The notes beneath the pieces are model-generated. The model saw nothing but the letters and a program-made list of their open reading frames with translations. It had not been told where the DNA came from and did not search any database. 34,927 nt of DNA from assembly GCA_903921365.1 (NCBI GenBank), contig CAIXPS010000247.1, forward strand, positions 1-34,927. The letters are read 5' to 3'. Numbering within the stretch: the stretch's first letter is position 1; the number at the start of each line of letters is the position of its first letter. The stretch is from an uncultured bacterium. Lineage in GTDB: Bacteria; Chloroflexota; Anaerolineae; J036; Brachytrichaceae. Below, piece by piece: positions 1 through 7,804 of this stretch. Both the position numbers and the translations under genes were made by a program.

Positions 1-54
1 CTTCAGGCTTCATTCCGCCTTCAGGCTTCATTCCGCCTTCAGGCTTCATTCCGC
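1..54. repeat. 18-bp tandem repeat, three copies, inside nuoF
   Basis: Three exact head-to-tail copies of CTTCAGGCTTCATTCCGC occupy 1-18, 19-36 and 37-54. Read on the minus strand in the nuoF frame they encode GGMKPE three times. The unit length is a multiple of three, so the frame is kept. The array touches the window edge, so the true copy number is unknown, and an assembly break at the repeat is possible. Confidence 0.95.
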
Positions 55-157
55 CGACTGCTTTGCGCCAGGCGGCATAGCCATCGTTGGCCTGGTAAAT
101 ATCCAACTCCCGAATGTTCGGGATATCCAGATCACGCAACAGAACGTGTTTTTCCAT
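1..157 (-). CDS. nuoF: NADH-quinone oxidoreductase subunit F, N-terminal part (partial)
   Basis: This is the N-terminal part of the NADH- and FMN-binding subunit of complex I; the rest lies outside the window. The minus-strand ATG at 157-155 shares one base with the nuoE stop (TAATG), the tight coupling expected in a nuo operon. The visible protein starts MEKHVLLRDLDIPNIRELD and reaches AWRKAV, as in NuoF N-termini, where a short MxPEE-type stretch normally leads into the GRGGAGFP glycine loop. Here that stretch has become three copies of GGMKPE, encoded by an exact 18-bp tandem repeat. The catalytic part is not visible, so the identity rests on the N-terminal sequence and on position directly after nuoE. 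Confidence 0.85.
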   Translation of the reverse strand, partial: MEKHVLLRDLDIPNIRELDIYQANDGYAAWRKAVGGMKPEGGMKPEGGMKPE

Positions 158-633
158 TACACAGTCCCTTTCAATTCATCAACCATCTTGTCAAAGCCAT
201 CAGGTGTTAGAGAGTAGCGATACTCGCGGTTCACCTGGGCCACCGGCGCGCGGTCACATGCGGCAATGCACATAACTGTGCGAAGCGTAAACTTGCCGTC
301 TGGCGTGGTCTGGCCGGCGCGGACGCCCAGTTTGCGCTCGCAATGGTGGACAAACGCATCCGCCCCCTTCAACGCACAGGGCAGGTCGTCACACACCTCG
401 ATCACGTACTGCCCGGTCTTCTCTTCAAAGAACATGGTGTAGAAACCCACGACGGACTTGACCTCGGTTGGGTCAAGCGCAGTCAGGTCGGCCACCTCGC
501 GGATCGCCTCGTCGCTGCAATAGCCATATTCTTCCTGCGCCAGATACAACAACGGCATTACGGCGCTGCGCTTTGTCGGATACTTGGACAGAATTATCTC
601 AATGTCCGCTGAGCGTTTGTCTTTCAAAGTCAT
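157..633 (-). CDS. nuoE: NADH-quinone oxidoreductase subunit E (24 kDa [2Fe-2S] subunit)
   Basis: NuoE carries the N1a [2Fe-2S] cluster of the complex I peripheral arm and pairs with NuoF. The 158-residue product has the family's four cysteine ligands: C81 and C86 (Cx4C in EVCDDLPC) and C122 and C126 (Cx3C in VMCIAACDRAP). The N-terminal helical region (KRSAVMPLLYLAQEEYGY) is also typical, and the length is normal for this thioredoxin-like subunit. The ATG overlaps the nuoD stop as ATGA, and the stop overlaps the nuoF start, so it is translationally coupled on both sides. Confidence 0.96.
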   Translation of the reverse strand: MTLKDKRSADIEIILSKYPTKRSAVMPLLYLAQEEYGYCSDEAIREVADLTALDPTEVKSVVGFYTMFFEEKTGQYVIEVCDDLPCALKGADAFVHHCERKLGVRAGQTTPDGKFTLRTVMCIAACDRAPVAQVNREYRYSLTPDGFDKMVDELKGTV

Positions 634-1925
634 CTGTCAACCTCACCAAGGACGATATCGACGGAGCCAATGATGCCCACGATGTCCGCGATCAGACACC
701 CCTTGCTCATCTGCGGAAGCGCCTGCAGATTGCACAGAGATGGCGCGCGGAAATGGACGCGGCGCGGCTTTGTGCCGCCATCCGAGGAAATATAGACGCC
801 AAACTCACCCTTGCCGCTTTCCACCGAGAAATACACTTCGCCTTCCGGCGCTCTGAAACCTTCCGTCCACAACTTGAAGTGATGGATCAGCGACTCCATC
901 GAGTAAGCAATCTCGTGTTTCGGCGGCGGCGCGATCTTGCGATTGTCGGTGATCACCGGACCGGGAGGCAGTTTATCGAGCGCCTGCTGAATGATCTTCA
1001 GGCTCTGGTAAAACTCTTCCATGCGGCAGCGATAGCGATCATACACGTCGCCCTTGCTTCCCACTGGCACGCTGAACTCGAAATGGTCATACGAAGAATA
1101 GGGCATGGCCTTGCGAACATCGTAGTTCACGCCGCTGCCGCGCAGCGAAGGCCCAGTCATGCCCCAGGCGATTGCGTCTTCTTTGCTGATGACGCCCACC
1201 CCAATGGTGCGCTCGCGCCACAGAGGGTTCTCTTTAAGCAGCTTTTCGTAATCCAGCAACTTGTCAGGGAAAACCTTCAGCACGTTCTTCACCGCGTCGA
1301 CAAACCCATCCGGCACATCGCGCCACAACCCGCCGACGCGGAAATAACTAGCCATCATGCGCGTGCCCGATACCATCTCGAAAATATCGAGCAGCAACTC
1401 ACGCTCGCGGAAGGTGTAGAGAAACATGCTCATGGCGCCGATGTCGAGCGCGTGAGTCCCAAGCCACACCAGATGGCTGTTCATGCGGGTCAATTCGTTC
1501 AGAATCACGCGGATGTATTGCGCGCGCAAGGGCACATCAACGTCAACCAGTTTCTCCACCGCGCCCACATACGCCAGGTTGCAGATCATCGGCGCAAGAT
1601 AGTCGATTCGGTCAGTGACGACAATTGCCTGGGTGTAAGTCTTGTTCTCGGCGGTTTTCTCGATGCCGGTGTGCAGGAAGCCGATGTCCGGTATGCAGTT
1701 GATCACCGTCTCGCCGTCAAGCTCCAACAGTAGTCGCAACACGCCGTGCGTCGAAGGGTGCTGCGGCCCCATGTTCAGCAGCATATTCTCGCCCGTCAGC
1801 GCGCGCGGTGAAACCAGCTTCTTCAACTGGTCTAAGGTAATGTCGAGCTGGGTGTCGGCAGCGCTGACGACGTTCTTCGCCGACTCTTCTATCCTGACTC
1901 TTGGTTCTGCTTCGGATGTCGTCAT
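630..1925 (-). CDS. nuoD: NADH-quinone oxidoreductase subunit D (49 kDa subunit)
   Basis: NuoD helps form the quinone pocket at the base of the complex I peripheral arm and is related to the large subunit of NiFe hydrogenases. The 431-residue protein has the diagnostic MGPQHPSTHGVLR near residue 52, then FLHTGIEK, and ends with the VDIVLGEVDR tail. It has about 50 residues before the first conserved block, somewhat longer than many homologues. This extension is charged and shows no targeting features. It is a separate gene and not fused to NuoC as in Escherichia coli. Its stop overlaps the nuoE start (ATGA), and nuoC ends 3 bases upstream of its start. Confidence 0.97.
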   Translation of the reverse strand: MTTSEAEPRVRIEESAKNVVSAADTQLDITLDQLKKLVSPRALTGENMLLNMGPQHPSTHGVLRLLLELDGETVINCIPDIGFLHTGIEKTAENKTYTQAIVVTDRIDYLAPMICNLAYVGAVEKLVDVDVPLRAQYIRVILNELTRMNSHLVWLGTHALDIGAMSMFLYTFRERELLLDIFEMVSGTRMMASYFRVGGLWRDVPDGFVDAVKNVLKVFPDKLLDYEKLLKENPLWRERTIGVGVISKEDAIAWGMTGPSLRGSGVNYDVRKAMPYSSYDHFEFSVPVGSKGDVYDRYRCRMEEFYQSLKIIQQALDKLPPGPVITDNRKIAPPPKHEIAYSMESLIHHFKLWTEGFRAPEGEVYFSVESGKGEFGVYISSDGGTKPRRVHFRAPSLCNLQALPQMSKGCLIADIVGIIGSVDIVLGEVDR

Positions 1926-1928
1926 AGC

Positions 1929-2450
1929 TTATTCTTGTGCGCGGGGTTTGTCCGCCTCCACACGCTCGCGGTTGAACGTGAACGCCACTTCCTCAACCTT
2001 CACAGGGTTCTCCTTCAGCAGCGGATGACCCTCCCATCCAGGCGGCATCATGATGCGCCGCAGGTCAGGATGGTTTTCGAAGTTGATCCCGAACAGGTCG
2101 TAGATCTCGCGCTCCAGCCAGTTGGCCGCTATCCACACACCGGCGGCCGTCGGGATGGATCGGTCGTATTCGCTGAGCATCACCTTGACCCGCACGCGGA
2201 TGTTGCGCGATGTCGAATAAAGCTGATACAAAATAGCGAAGCGCGGCTCCTTCGGCAGGTAGTCCACGCAGGTCTCGTCGGTCAGCATGTCAAAGTGCTG
2301 CGCGTCGCGCAGATGGGTCAATACCTCGACCACGCGCCCTTTGGTGGTAATGAGCGTCACCTCATCCCTGAAAACACGAACGTCATTTACAGCGTCGCCC
2401 AGTGCCGCCACGGTTGCGTCCAGGTTCGCCGTCGTTACAGTTTGTTCCAT
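1929..2450 (-). CDS. nuoC: NADH-quinone oxidoreductase subunit C (30 kDa subunit)
   Basis: NuoC is a structural subunit of the complex I connecting module that packs against NuoD. The 173-residue product carries the family signature around EREIYDLFGINFENHPDLRR, followed by MMPPGWEGHPLLK. The length fits the stand-alone form of the subunit. The start has no clear ribosome-binding site and lies 13 bases after the nuoB stop. The ATG at 2450 was chosen because it gives the usual N-terminal length. Confidence 0.95.
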   Translation of the reverse strand: MEQTVTTANLDATVAALGDAVNDVRVFRDEVTLITTKGRVVEVLTHLRDAQHFDMLTDETCVDYLPKEPRFAILYQLYSTSRNIRVRVKVMLSEYDRSIPTAAGVWIAANWLEREIYDLFGINFENHPDLRRIMMPPGWEGHPLLKENPVKVEEVAFTFNRERVEADKPRAQE

Positions 2451-2463
2451 ACTAATATTGCGG

Positions 2464-2946
2464 CTACTGCCACTTTGTGAGCGGTTCTTTCTTAATCTTG
2501 TCTTGCAGCTTCAGAATGCCGTCAATCAGGGCTTCGGGTCGCGGGGGGCATCCTGCTACGTACACATCCACAGGCACTATCTCGTCAACGCCTTGTATTA
2601 CGGCGTAGTTGTTAAACACACCGCCGCACGAAGCACAATCGCCCATTGCAATCACCCACTTGGGTTCGGGCATTTGATCATACAAATTGCGCAGCACGGG
2701 CGCCATCTTGCGACTGACGCGACCCGCCACAATCATCAGGTCAGACTGGCGCGGGCTGGCGCGCATCAACTCCATACCGAAGCGCGACAGGTCATAATTG
2801 CTCGCCTGTGTGCTCATCATCTCGATGGCACAGCAGGCTAGACCGAACAGCATTGGCCAGATGGCGTTGGTGCGGGCCCAGTTAATGGCCTTCTCCGCCG
2901 ACATCGTGACAACGCCCATGTTACCCAGTTTTTGTTCCAAACCCAT
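2464..2946 (-). CDS. nuoB: NADH-quinone oxidoreductase subunit B (PSST subunit, cluster N2)
   Basis: NuoB holds the terminal [4Fe-4S] cluster N2, which passes electrons to quinone. The 160-residue protein shows all four ligands at the conserved spacing: adjacent C38 and C39 (LACCAIEMM), C104 (GDCASCGG) and C133 ([10 protein letters not shown]). C107 is an additional cysteine near the third ligand. A GAGG ribosome-binding site lies 7 bases before the ATG at 2946. The gene is followed by nuoC and preceded by nuoA in the standard order. Confidence 0.97.
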   Translation of the reverse strand: MGLEQKLGNMGVVTMSAEKAINWARTNAIWPMLFGLACCAIEMMSTQASNYDLSRFGMELMRASPRQSDLMIVAGRVSRKMAPVLRNLYDQMPEPKWVIAMGDCASCGGVFNNYAVIQGVDEIVPVDVYVAGCPPRPEALIDGILKLQDKIKKEPLTKWQ

Positions 2947-2975
2947 ACATCAACCTCACGCAAAGCAGGCGAACG

Positions 2976-3362
2976 CTACTGCTTGTCCATGCTTTCCCAC
3001 TCAAGCGCGCCCTTTTTCCACAACCAGATGTAACCAACGAGCAGCACACCAATGAAGACCATCATCTCGAAAAATCCGAACAACCCCAACTGCCTGAATG
3101 CCACGGCAAAGGGGTAGAAGAAAATCACTTCAATGTCAAACAGAATAAAGAGCACTGCGATCAGGTAGAAGCGCACGGGGAAACGGCGCTGCCCGCTACC
3201 AATCGCGTTCATTCCGCTCTCATAGGGAGCCACCTTTTTTGCGGCCTTTGCGCGGCGTTTTGGGCCGAAAACGACCGAGATCAGAATCACCAGACCCGCA
3301 ACGGCTGTTGACAAAAATAGAAGGATAAAGAGGGGCAAATAATCAGACAATTCAGTGTGCAT
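2976..3362 (-). CDS. nuoA: NADH-quinone oxidoreductase subunit A
   Basis: NuoA is a small membrane subunit of complex I at the junction between the peripheral and membrane arms. The 128-residue product has three predicted membrane helices (about residues 8-32, 64-85 and 97-115). The conserved loop YESGMNAIGSGQRRFPVRFY leads into LFILFDIEVIFFYPFA, whose acidic pair (D76, E78) is typical. It is the first gene of the minus-strand nuo operon. Upstream sequence up to the divergent gene at 3653 must hold its promoter, but no strong -35/-10 pair was found; GATAAAAT in the upstream AT-rich stretch is a weak -10 candidate. Confidence 0.96.
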   Translation of the reverse strand: MHTELSDYLPLFILLFLSTAVAGLVILISVVFGPKRRAKAAKKVAPYESGMNAIGSGQRRFPVRFYLIAVLFILFDIEVIFFYPFAVAFRQLGLFGFFEMMVFIGVLLVGYIWLWKKGALEWESMDKQ

Positions 3363-3652
3363 TGCTCACCAGTACTTAAGCCTCGCCAAACCCAGATTAA
3401 TCGATTTGCGCATTTTATCACAAGCAACCTCTTTTATAAGCATCTTTTCTTTCGACCGCAGCCAAACCACATCGCAACCCACCAGCTTTCCGTGTAATGG
3501 CGAACAACCACAGTTATGCCTGTTGCTATGGTGAGAGCATTCTCACGATGCGTTCATTGCTCCTTATGAATTGAACCTTATGATGATTGGGCAAGCTTGG
3601 TTTGGTTTGTATCGAGAAGCGGACAATTATTTGATGTTATGTGGAGTGGCGT
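3363..3652. other. Divergent intergenic region between nuoA and the repeat-protein gene
   Basis: This 290-base AT-rich stretch separates two divergent transcription units and holds no convincing gene. It contains an inverted repeat, GTGAGA at 3531-3536 and TCTCAC at 3541-3546 with a 4-base centre, which could be an operator. A plus-strand promoter candidate, TTGCTC at 3557-3562 and TATGAT at 3579-3584 with a 16-base spacer, lies about 70 bases upstream of the repeat-protein start. Both assignments are tentative. Confidence 0.4.
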
Positions 3653-4483
3653 ATGAAAAGATCGATTGCAATTATTGTGGCTGGATTTGTAACGACAGTG
3701 ACAATCATGGGTGGGACGCTCGTGGCTGCACAGACAGGCGCCTTTACAAGCGTCTCCGCCTCCGTGCAACCAAATGGGGAAATTCGGGTATTGCATAACG
3801 ACACTCGAAACCCTGCACCGTTGACGGATACTATTGAGATCAGATATTACACGGAGACGGAACAGCTTGACTCCCACGGCCCACCCGAAGTTGTCTTCAC
3901 TGACACCACGAATGTCGGCGCACCCTTCGAGACAAAGTTGTACGAGGCGTACGAAAAACTGCGGGGGGGGATGGCAGATCAAGACGTCGACGGCGGTGAT
4001 TGGGGCATCTCTGGAACGATGACAACCACGCATCACGAGCACGAAGTAGATGTGAATGACGGTATCCATATGTTCACCGACACAATCACCGGAACGCATC
4101 ATCACGAGATTCATGAGATTAATGACGACGGTTTCAAAGGATTCACAGACACGATCACGGATACCTATCACCAAAGCGAGAGCGGCAGCGATCATGATTT
4201 GCATGTGTTAACCGACACGCTCACGCACACGAATCACCTGGACGTCAAAGATGAGCATGGCGGGGAAATCCACTTGGGTGACGAAAATCACAATATCACC
4301 GGCACCATCGATATTACGAGCACGCGCCACGGTGACAATAAGTCGGTTGATGTTTCGCGCCAGGGTCAGAACACTGGCCATGGCGGCGCAAATACCCGGC
4401 AAAACTCGGACAATTCAGGCAATAACAACAATCGGTCGGGGCAGGGGAATAACAGTGGTCGCGGAGATCGCAGAAAACCCTAG
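3653..4483 (+). CDS. Secreted His/Asp-rich repeat protein of unknown function
   Basis: I do not recognise a named family. The ATG at 3653 is preferred over the upstream GTG at 3641 because a GTGGAG ribosome-binding site lies 6 bases before it; this gives 276 residues. Residues 1-26 form a signal peptide ending LVAA, so the protein is probably exported. Residues 118-228 hold about five degenerate repeats of about 23 residues built on FTDTITxTxHH: strand-like alternation of Thr, Ile and Asp followed by His/Asp/Glu-rich turns such as THHEHEVDVND and THHHEIHEINDD. The last 40 residues are Asn/Gly/Gln/Ser-rich and basic. Clustered histidines and acids suggest metal binding, and the repeats suggest a beta-solenoid; both are inferences. 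It lies directly upstream of a two-component system on the same strand but is separated from it by a terminator. A G8 tract at 3963-3970 is a possible slippage site. Confidence 0.75.
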   Translation: MKRSIAIIVAGFVTTVTIMGGTLVAAQTGAFTSVSASVQPNGEIRVLHNDTRNPAPLTDTIEIRYYTETEQLDSHGPPEVVFTDTTNVGAPFETKLYEAYEKLRGGMADQDVDGGDWGISGTMTTTHHEHEVDVNDGIHMFTDTITGTHHHEIHEINDDGFKGFTDTITDTYHQSESGSDHDLHVLTDTLTHTNHLDVKDEHGGEIHLGDENHNITGTIDITSTRHGDNKSVDVSRQGQNTGHGGANTRQNSDNSGNNNNRSGQGNNSGRGDRRKP

Positions 4484-4522
4484 CTGACCTGTTCGTGCCC
4501 GTTCGTGATTGAGTGACTGACC

Positions 4523-4559
4523 AGCAGCCCTCACAGACAAGACGTTTGTGAGGGCTGTT
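4523..4559 (+). terminator. Rho-independent-like terminator hairpin
   Basis: CAGCCCTCACA at 4525-4535 pairs perfectly with TGTGAGGGCTG at 4547-4557. Pairing extends inward (with one G.U) to a 5-base loop and outward to 4523/4559, and a T-rich stretch (TTATCATTT) follows. It lies 40 bases after the repeat-protein stop and 37 bases before the response regulator, so it probably ends the first transcript and separates the two units. In the genome strand the right arm also precedes a TAATAT motif at 4576-4581 that could serve the next gene. Confidence 0.8.
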
Positions 4560-4595
4560 ATCATTTAAACACTTTTAATATCAACAGATAAACCT

Positions 4596-5282
4596 ATGCG
4601 CGTATTACTGGCAGAAGACGATCATCGAATCGCAGGATTCATCACCAAAGGGCTGCACGAAGAAGGCTATCTTGTGCAGCATGTGTCAGACGGCGAACAG
4701 GCGCTCGAATATGCCATCGCCGATCCCGACATGCCGTTTGATCTGATCATCATGGATATCCTGATGCCAAAGCGCGACGGCTTATCCGTGTGCCGCGAAC
4801 TGCGCACGCGCGGCATCCACATCCCCATCCTGATGCTCACGGCATTGGACACGCTGGATGACCGTGTCCGCGGTCTTGACAGTGGCGCAGACGACTACCT
4901 GATCAAGCCATTCGCTTTCCCCGAATTGATGGCGCGGCTGCGAGCATTGTCGCGTCGCATGCCGATCGCTGCCAAAACCAACATGATGCAAATCGGCGAG
5001 TTGATCCTCGACACCGTGGCGCATACCGCGAAACGCGGCAACCGCAGGATTGAACTCAGTTCGCGCGAGTACCACCTGCTGGAGTACCTCATGCGCCACA
5101 GCGGTCGGCCGGTCAGCCGCACCAGCATCCTGCAAGCCATCTGGTCGTTCGACTACGACGGGGCGTCAAATGTCGTCGATGTATATGTGGGGTATATTCG
5201 CCGCAAGATAGATCACGAGGGAGAGCCGCCGCTGGTGCATACGGTGCGCGGCGTCGGGTACAAGATATCGGAGTCCCCGTAG
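4596..5282 (+). CDS. OmpR/PhoB-family response regulator
   Basis: This DNA-binding response regulator is paired with the kinase that follows. The 228-residue protein has a receiver domain (about 1-118) with acidic pair D8/D9, phosphoacceptor D54 (IIMDILMPKRDG), switch T82 and conserved K104 (YLIKPFAFPEL). A winged-helix output domain (about 127-225) includes LSSREYHLLEYLMRHSGRPV and ends VDVYVGYIRRKID...VRGVGYKI. No clear ribosome-binding site precedes the ATG. A TAATAT motif at 4576-4581 would put transcription start very close to it, so a short or leaderless transcript is possible. The stop shares a base with the kinase GTG (TAGTG), showing translational coupling. Its targets are unknown; the upstream repeat-protein gene is an obvious candidate. 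Confidence 0.95.
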   Translation: MRVLLAEDDHRIAGFITKGLHEEGYLVQHVSDGEQALEYAIADPDMPFDLIIMDILMPKRDGLSVCRELRTRGIHIPILMLTALDTLDDRVRGLDSGADDYLIKPFAFPELMARLRALSRRMPIAAKTNMMQIGELILDTVAHTAKRGNRRIELSSREYHLLEYLMRHSGRPVSRTSILQAIWSFDYDGASNVVDVYVGYIRRKIDHEGEPPLVHTVRGVGYKISESP

Positions 5283-7783
5283 TGCTCGATTTCGTTCGCA
5301 CCATCCGTTTTAAGTTGACGGTATGGTTCGTCGGTATTCTGGCGATCGTCATCCTCGCCATCAGCGCCCTGCTCTATATCGGCCTGCAGCGCGTGCTGCT
5401 GCAAAGCGTTGATGCCAACTTGCGCACCGCCGGTGTGCGCAGTGTGGCGCCCGCAAACGCTGACCAAAGCCTGCAGGAGCCCGGCTATCCGGATAACGAA
5501 CAGAGCGATCAACTGCGCCGGCTGGTGCTATTGAGCAACACCCCCGCGCGTCTGTTGTCGCTGGATGGCGCGCTTCTCCAGAGCGATCCCCTCTTCCCGC
5601 GCGGTATCTCTATTACCATGGAGGCGTTGAACACCGCCAACCAGGGCGCGGCGCGTTTCGAGACGATTGAAGTCGGGCTGAGCACCTATCGCCTGTACAC
5701 CGCCCCGGTGAAGGTAAACAACATCCGCACCGCCATCGTGCAGGTCGTTGACTCCATGGACGAGCAAATCAGAACGCTGGCGGGGCTGCGTTCGTTGCTA
5801 ACCTGGCTGATCCCTTTCACCTTGCTCCTTTCCGCCATCGGTGGATCATTTCTATCAGGGCGCACCCTCGCGCCTATGACGCGCGTGCGCCGCGATGTCG
5901 AGAAAATCATCGAACAGGCCGACCTGTCGCACCGCGTGAGCACCGACTTGCCCGACGACGAGGTAGGACGCCTGGCGCGCACATTCGACCAGTTGCTCGA
6001 ACGTGTGCAACAGGCGATGGAGCGCGAGCGGCGCTTCACCTCCGATGCCTCGCACGAACTGCGCAGCCCGCTCACCGTTCTGAAGGGCGAAATCTCCGTC
6101 GCGCTCAGCCGCGAGCGCCGCGGTGAGGAATATCGCGCTACTCTGGCGCAGCTTGAGCCAACGGTCGACGATATGATCCAACTCGTCGAAGACCTGCTGA
6201 CACTGACGCGCGCGGCCGGGAACAAGCAGATTGTGTCCATGTCGCCATTAAATATCGTCGATCTGGTAACGACGATCTGTGATCGGCTGCAAGTTGTCGC
6301 CAATGGCAAAGGCATCTCGCTGCAACCGCAATCAGATCGCGCGTCGATGATCATCCTGGGAGATCGCATCAAGTTGCAGCGCATCTTCACCAACCTGATC
6401 GACAACGCGATACGCTACACACCCAAGGGTGGTAAAGTCGACGTCACACTGCATAACGAAGGGTACAGTGTTCACATCGATGTGCGCGACACGGGACGCG
6501 GCATTGCTGCCGAACATTTGCCGCGCCTGTTCCAGCGTTTTTACCGCGCGGATAATGACCGGGCGCGCGACAGCGGCGGAACCGGTCTTGGGCTGGCCAT
6601 TGCACAGACCATTGCGCGCTCTCACGGCGGCAGAATCACTGTCGAGAGCAAACTCGGTCGAGGGAGTTGTTTTACCGTGGCGCTTCCGCTTGCGCCGAAC
6701 CAGGATGCGTTGTCGCCGGCGCAGCCTGAAAATCGCTCGCAGAGCGCGCAGCGTGAGCTTCGCGAGTCCAGAGGCATACGCCGGCTGAAGAAGAAGTTAG
6801 ATAAGGTCATCAATCCCATGCCAGTATCAGTACACACCTCCAGCAATGTCGCATTGCACGACCGCACCTTTCGCGCGATGAATACCGATGTCGCGCTGTA
6901 CCTGTTAAGCGCCGATGCCCGTCACGCCAACTGCGTGCTCGATGCCGCCGAGTGGTTCTTCGTGCAGACCGAGTGGCGATTGAGCCGCTTTCGCGACAGC
7001 AGCGAACTATCAATGCTGAATCGGAATAGTCCAGCTCAGGTTTCGCGCGTCTTGTTTGAAATACTGCAACTAGCGGCCCGATCCTGCGAGGAAACCAATG
7101 GCGTCTTCAACCCGCTGATTGGCCCGGCGCTCATTGCTGCCGGGTATAACCGCACATTCGATGATATAGGCTCTGATTCCGTGCAAACGGGCCTGCTTGA
7201 GGCGACAACGACCGTCCCATCGTTCAGCGATTCAGTCGCGCTTGATCCGATTACCCGTCTGGTGACGCTGCGCAATGGGGCGCAACTGGACCTCGGTGGA
7301 ATTGCCAAGGGCTGGGCCATCGACCGCGCTTTTCGGACGCTATCCAAACTGGGGCCGTGTTGTGTAAACGCCGGCGGCGATGTCCACGTCGGCGGGTCTT
7401 TCGAGACCGGCGGCAACGGTTGGCGCATCGATGTCGCCGATCCATTCGCGCCCGAGGACGGTTCCATCCCGGGAGTGCGCGCGGTGATGATGAAAGACCA
7501 GGCGATTGCGACATCTGGCATCATGAAGCGCCGCTGGATCGTTAATGGCGCGGAGCAACACCACCTGATCGACCCGCGCACAGCGCAACCCGCGCGCAAC
7601 AACCTGCTCTTCGTGACCGCCATCGCCGACACAGCTATTCAGGCCGAAGTCGCTGCAAAGACGGTGTTCATCATGGGTGAGGAAGAAGGGAGCGCATGGG
7701 CTGACGCGCGCCGCATTCCGGTGCTGCTGATGTTCCGCAACGGCGAGTATCTGTGCAACGAGTACTTCCCAGCCGAGGCTTAA
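5282..7783 (+). CDS. Sensor histidine kinase fused to an ApbE-type FAD:protein FMN transferase
   Basis: One uninterrupted 833-residue frame encodes two normally separate proteins. The kinase half has membrane helix 1 (about 12-36), an extracytoplasmic sensor loop (about 37-171), helix 2 (about 172-192), HAMP (about 190-247), phosphoacceptor H258 in SDASHELRSPL, N box N375 (NLIDNAIRY), and ATP-lid motifs DTGRGIA (403) and GGTGLGLAI (432). After a basic linker (about 478-525) an ApbE domain fills 528-830: FRAMNTDVAL, LSRFRDSSELSMLN, FNPLIG, LDLGGIAKGWAID, NAGGD, IATSG, HHLIDPRT and AEVAAK. ApbE enzymes transfer FMN from FAD to a Ser/Thr of target proteins. They usually act outside the membrane, but this topology puts the domain in the cytoplasm beside the kinase core. 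The GTG start overlaps the regulator stop. An internal ATG at 6818 could give a free ApbE; no strong ribosome-binding site supports it. Confidence 0.93.
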   Translation: MLDFVRTIRFKLTVWFVGILAIVILAISALLYIGLQRVLLQSVDANLRTAGVRSVAPANADQSLQEPGYPDNEQSDQLRRLVLLSNTPARLLSLDGALLQSDPLFPRGISITMEALNTANQGAARFETIEVGLSTYRLYTAPVKVNNIRTAIVQVVDSMDEQIRTLAGLRSLLTWLIPFTLLLSAIGGSFLSGRTLAPMTRVRRDVEKIIEQADLSHRVSTDLPDDEVGRLARTFDQLLERVQQAMERERRFTSDASHELRSPLTVLKGEISVALSRERRGEEYRATLAQLEPTVDDMIQLVEDLLTLTRAAGNKQIVSMSPLNIVDLVTTICDRLQVVANGKGISLQPQSDRASMIILGDRIKLQRIFTNLIDNAIRYTPKGGKVDVTLHNEGYSVHIDVRDTGRGIAAEHLPRLFQRFYRADNDRARDSGGTGLGLAIAQTIARSHGGRITVESKLGRGSCFTVALPLAPNQDALSPAQPENRSQSAQRELRESRGIRRLKKKLDKVINPMPVSVHTSSNVALHDRTFRAMNTDVALYLLSADARHANCVLDAAEWFFVQTEWRLSRFRDSSELSMLNRNSPAQVSRVLFEILQLAARSCEETNGVFNPLIGPALIAAGYNRTFDDIGSDSVQTGLLEATTTVPSFSDSVALDPITRLVTLRNGAQLDLGGIAKGWAIDRAFRTLSKLGPCCVNAGGDVHVGGSFETGGNGWRIDVADPFAPEDGSIPGVRAVMMKDQAIATSGIMKRRWIVNGAEQHHLIDPRTAQPARNNLLFVTAIADTAIQAEVAAKTVFIMGEEEGSAWADARRIPVLLMFRNGEYLCNEYFPAEA

Positions 7784-7804
7784 GAACGCCTTGTGATACT
7801 TGCC

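Noticed and set aside
1-54. Start of a CRISPR-like array
   Set aside because: The copies are directly adjacent without spacers, keep the nuoF frame and encode a protein loop.
468-1733. 421-codon plus-strand open frame opposite nuoD
   Set aside because: It is antisense to the well-supported nuoD, reads as an unfamiliar His/Arg-rich product and has no ribosome-binding site; it is a shadow of GC-rich coding sequence.
3653-4483. TDTITGT in the repeat protein as an ApbE flavinylation site
   Set aside because: The known target motif has the form Dxx(S/T)GA(T/S). Here Ala is replaced by Thr and the next residue is His, so the match is too weak to call.
5686-6405. 239-codon minus-strand open frame within the kinase gene
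   Set aside because: It is Ser/Arg-rich and lies fully opposite the HAMP and kinase domains, whose motifs are intact; it is a codon-bias shadow.
7036-7632. 198-codon minus-strand open frame within the ApbE domain
   Set aside because: It is opposite conserved ApbE motifs and resembles no family.
6818-7783. ApbE as a separate gene starting at an internal ATG
   Set aside because: The frame is continuous from the kinase and no good ribosome-binding site precedes 6818, so the fusion reading was preferred; a second product is not excluded.
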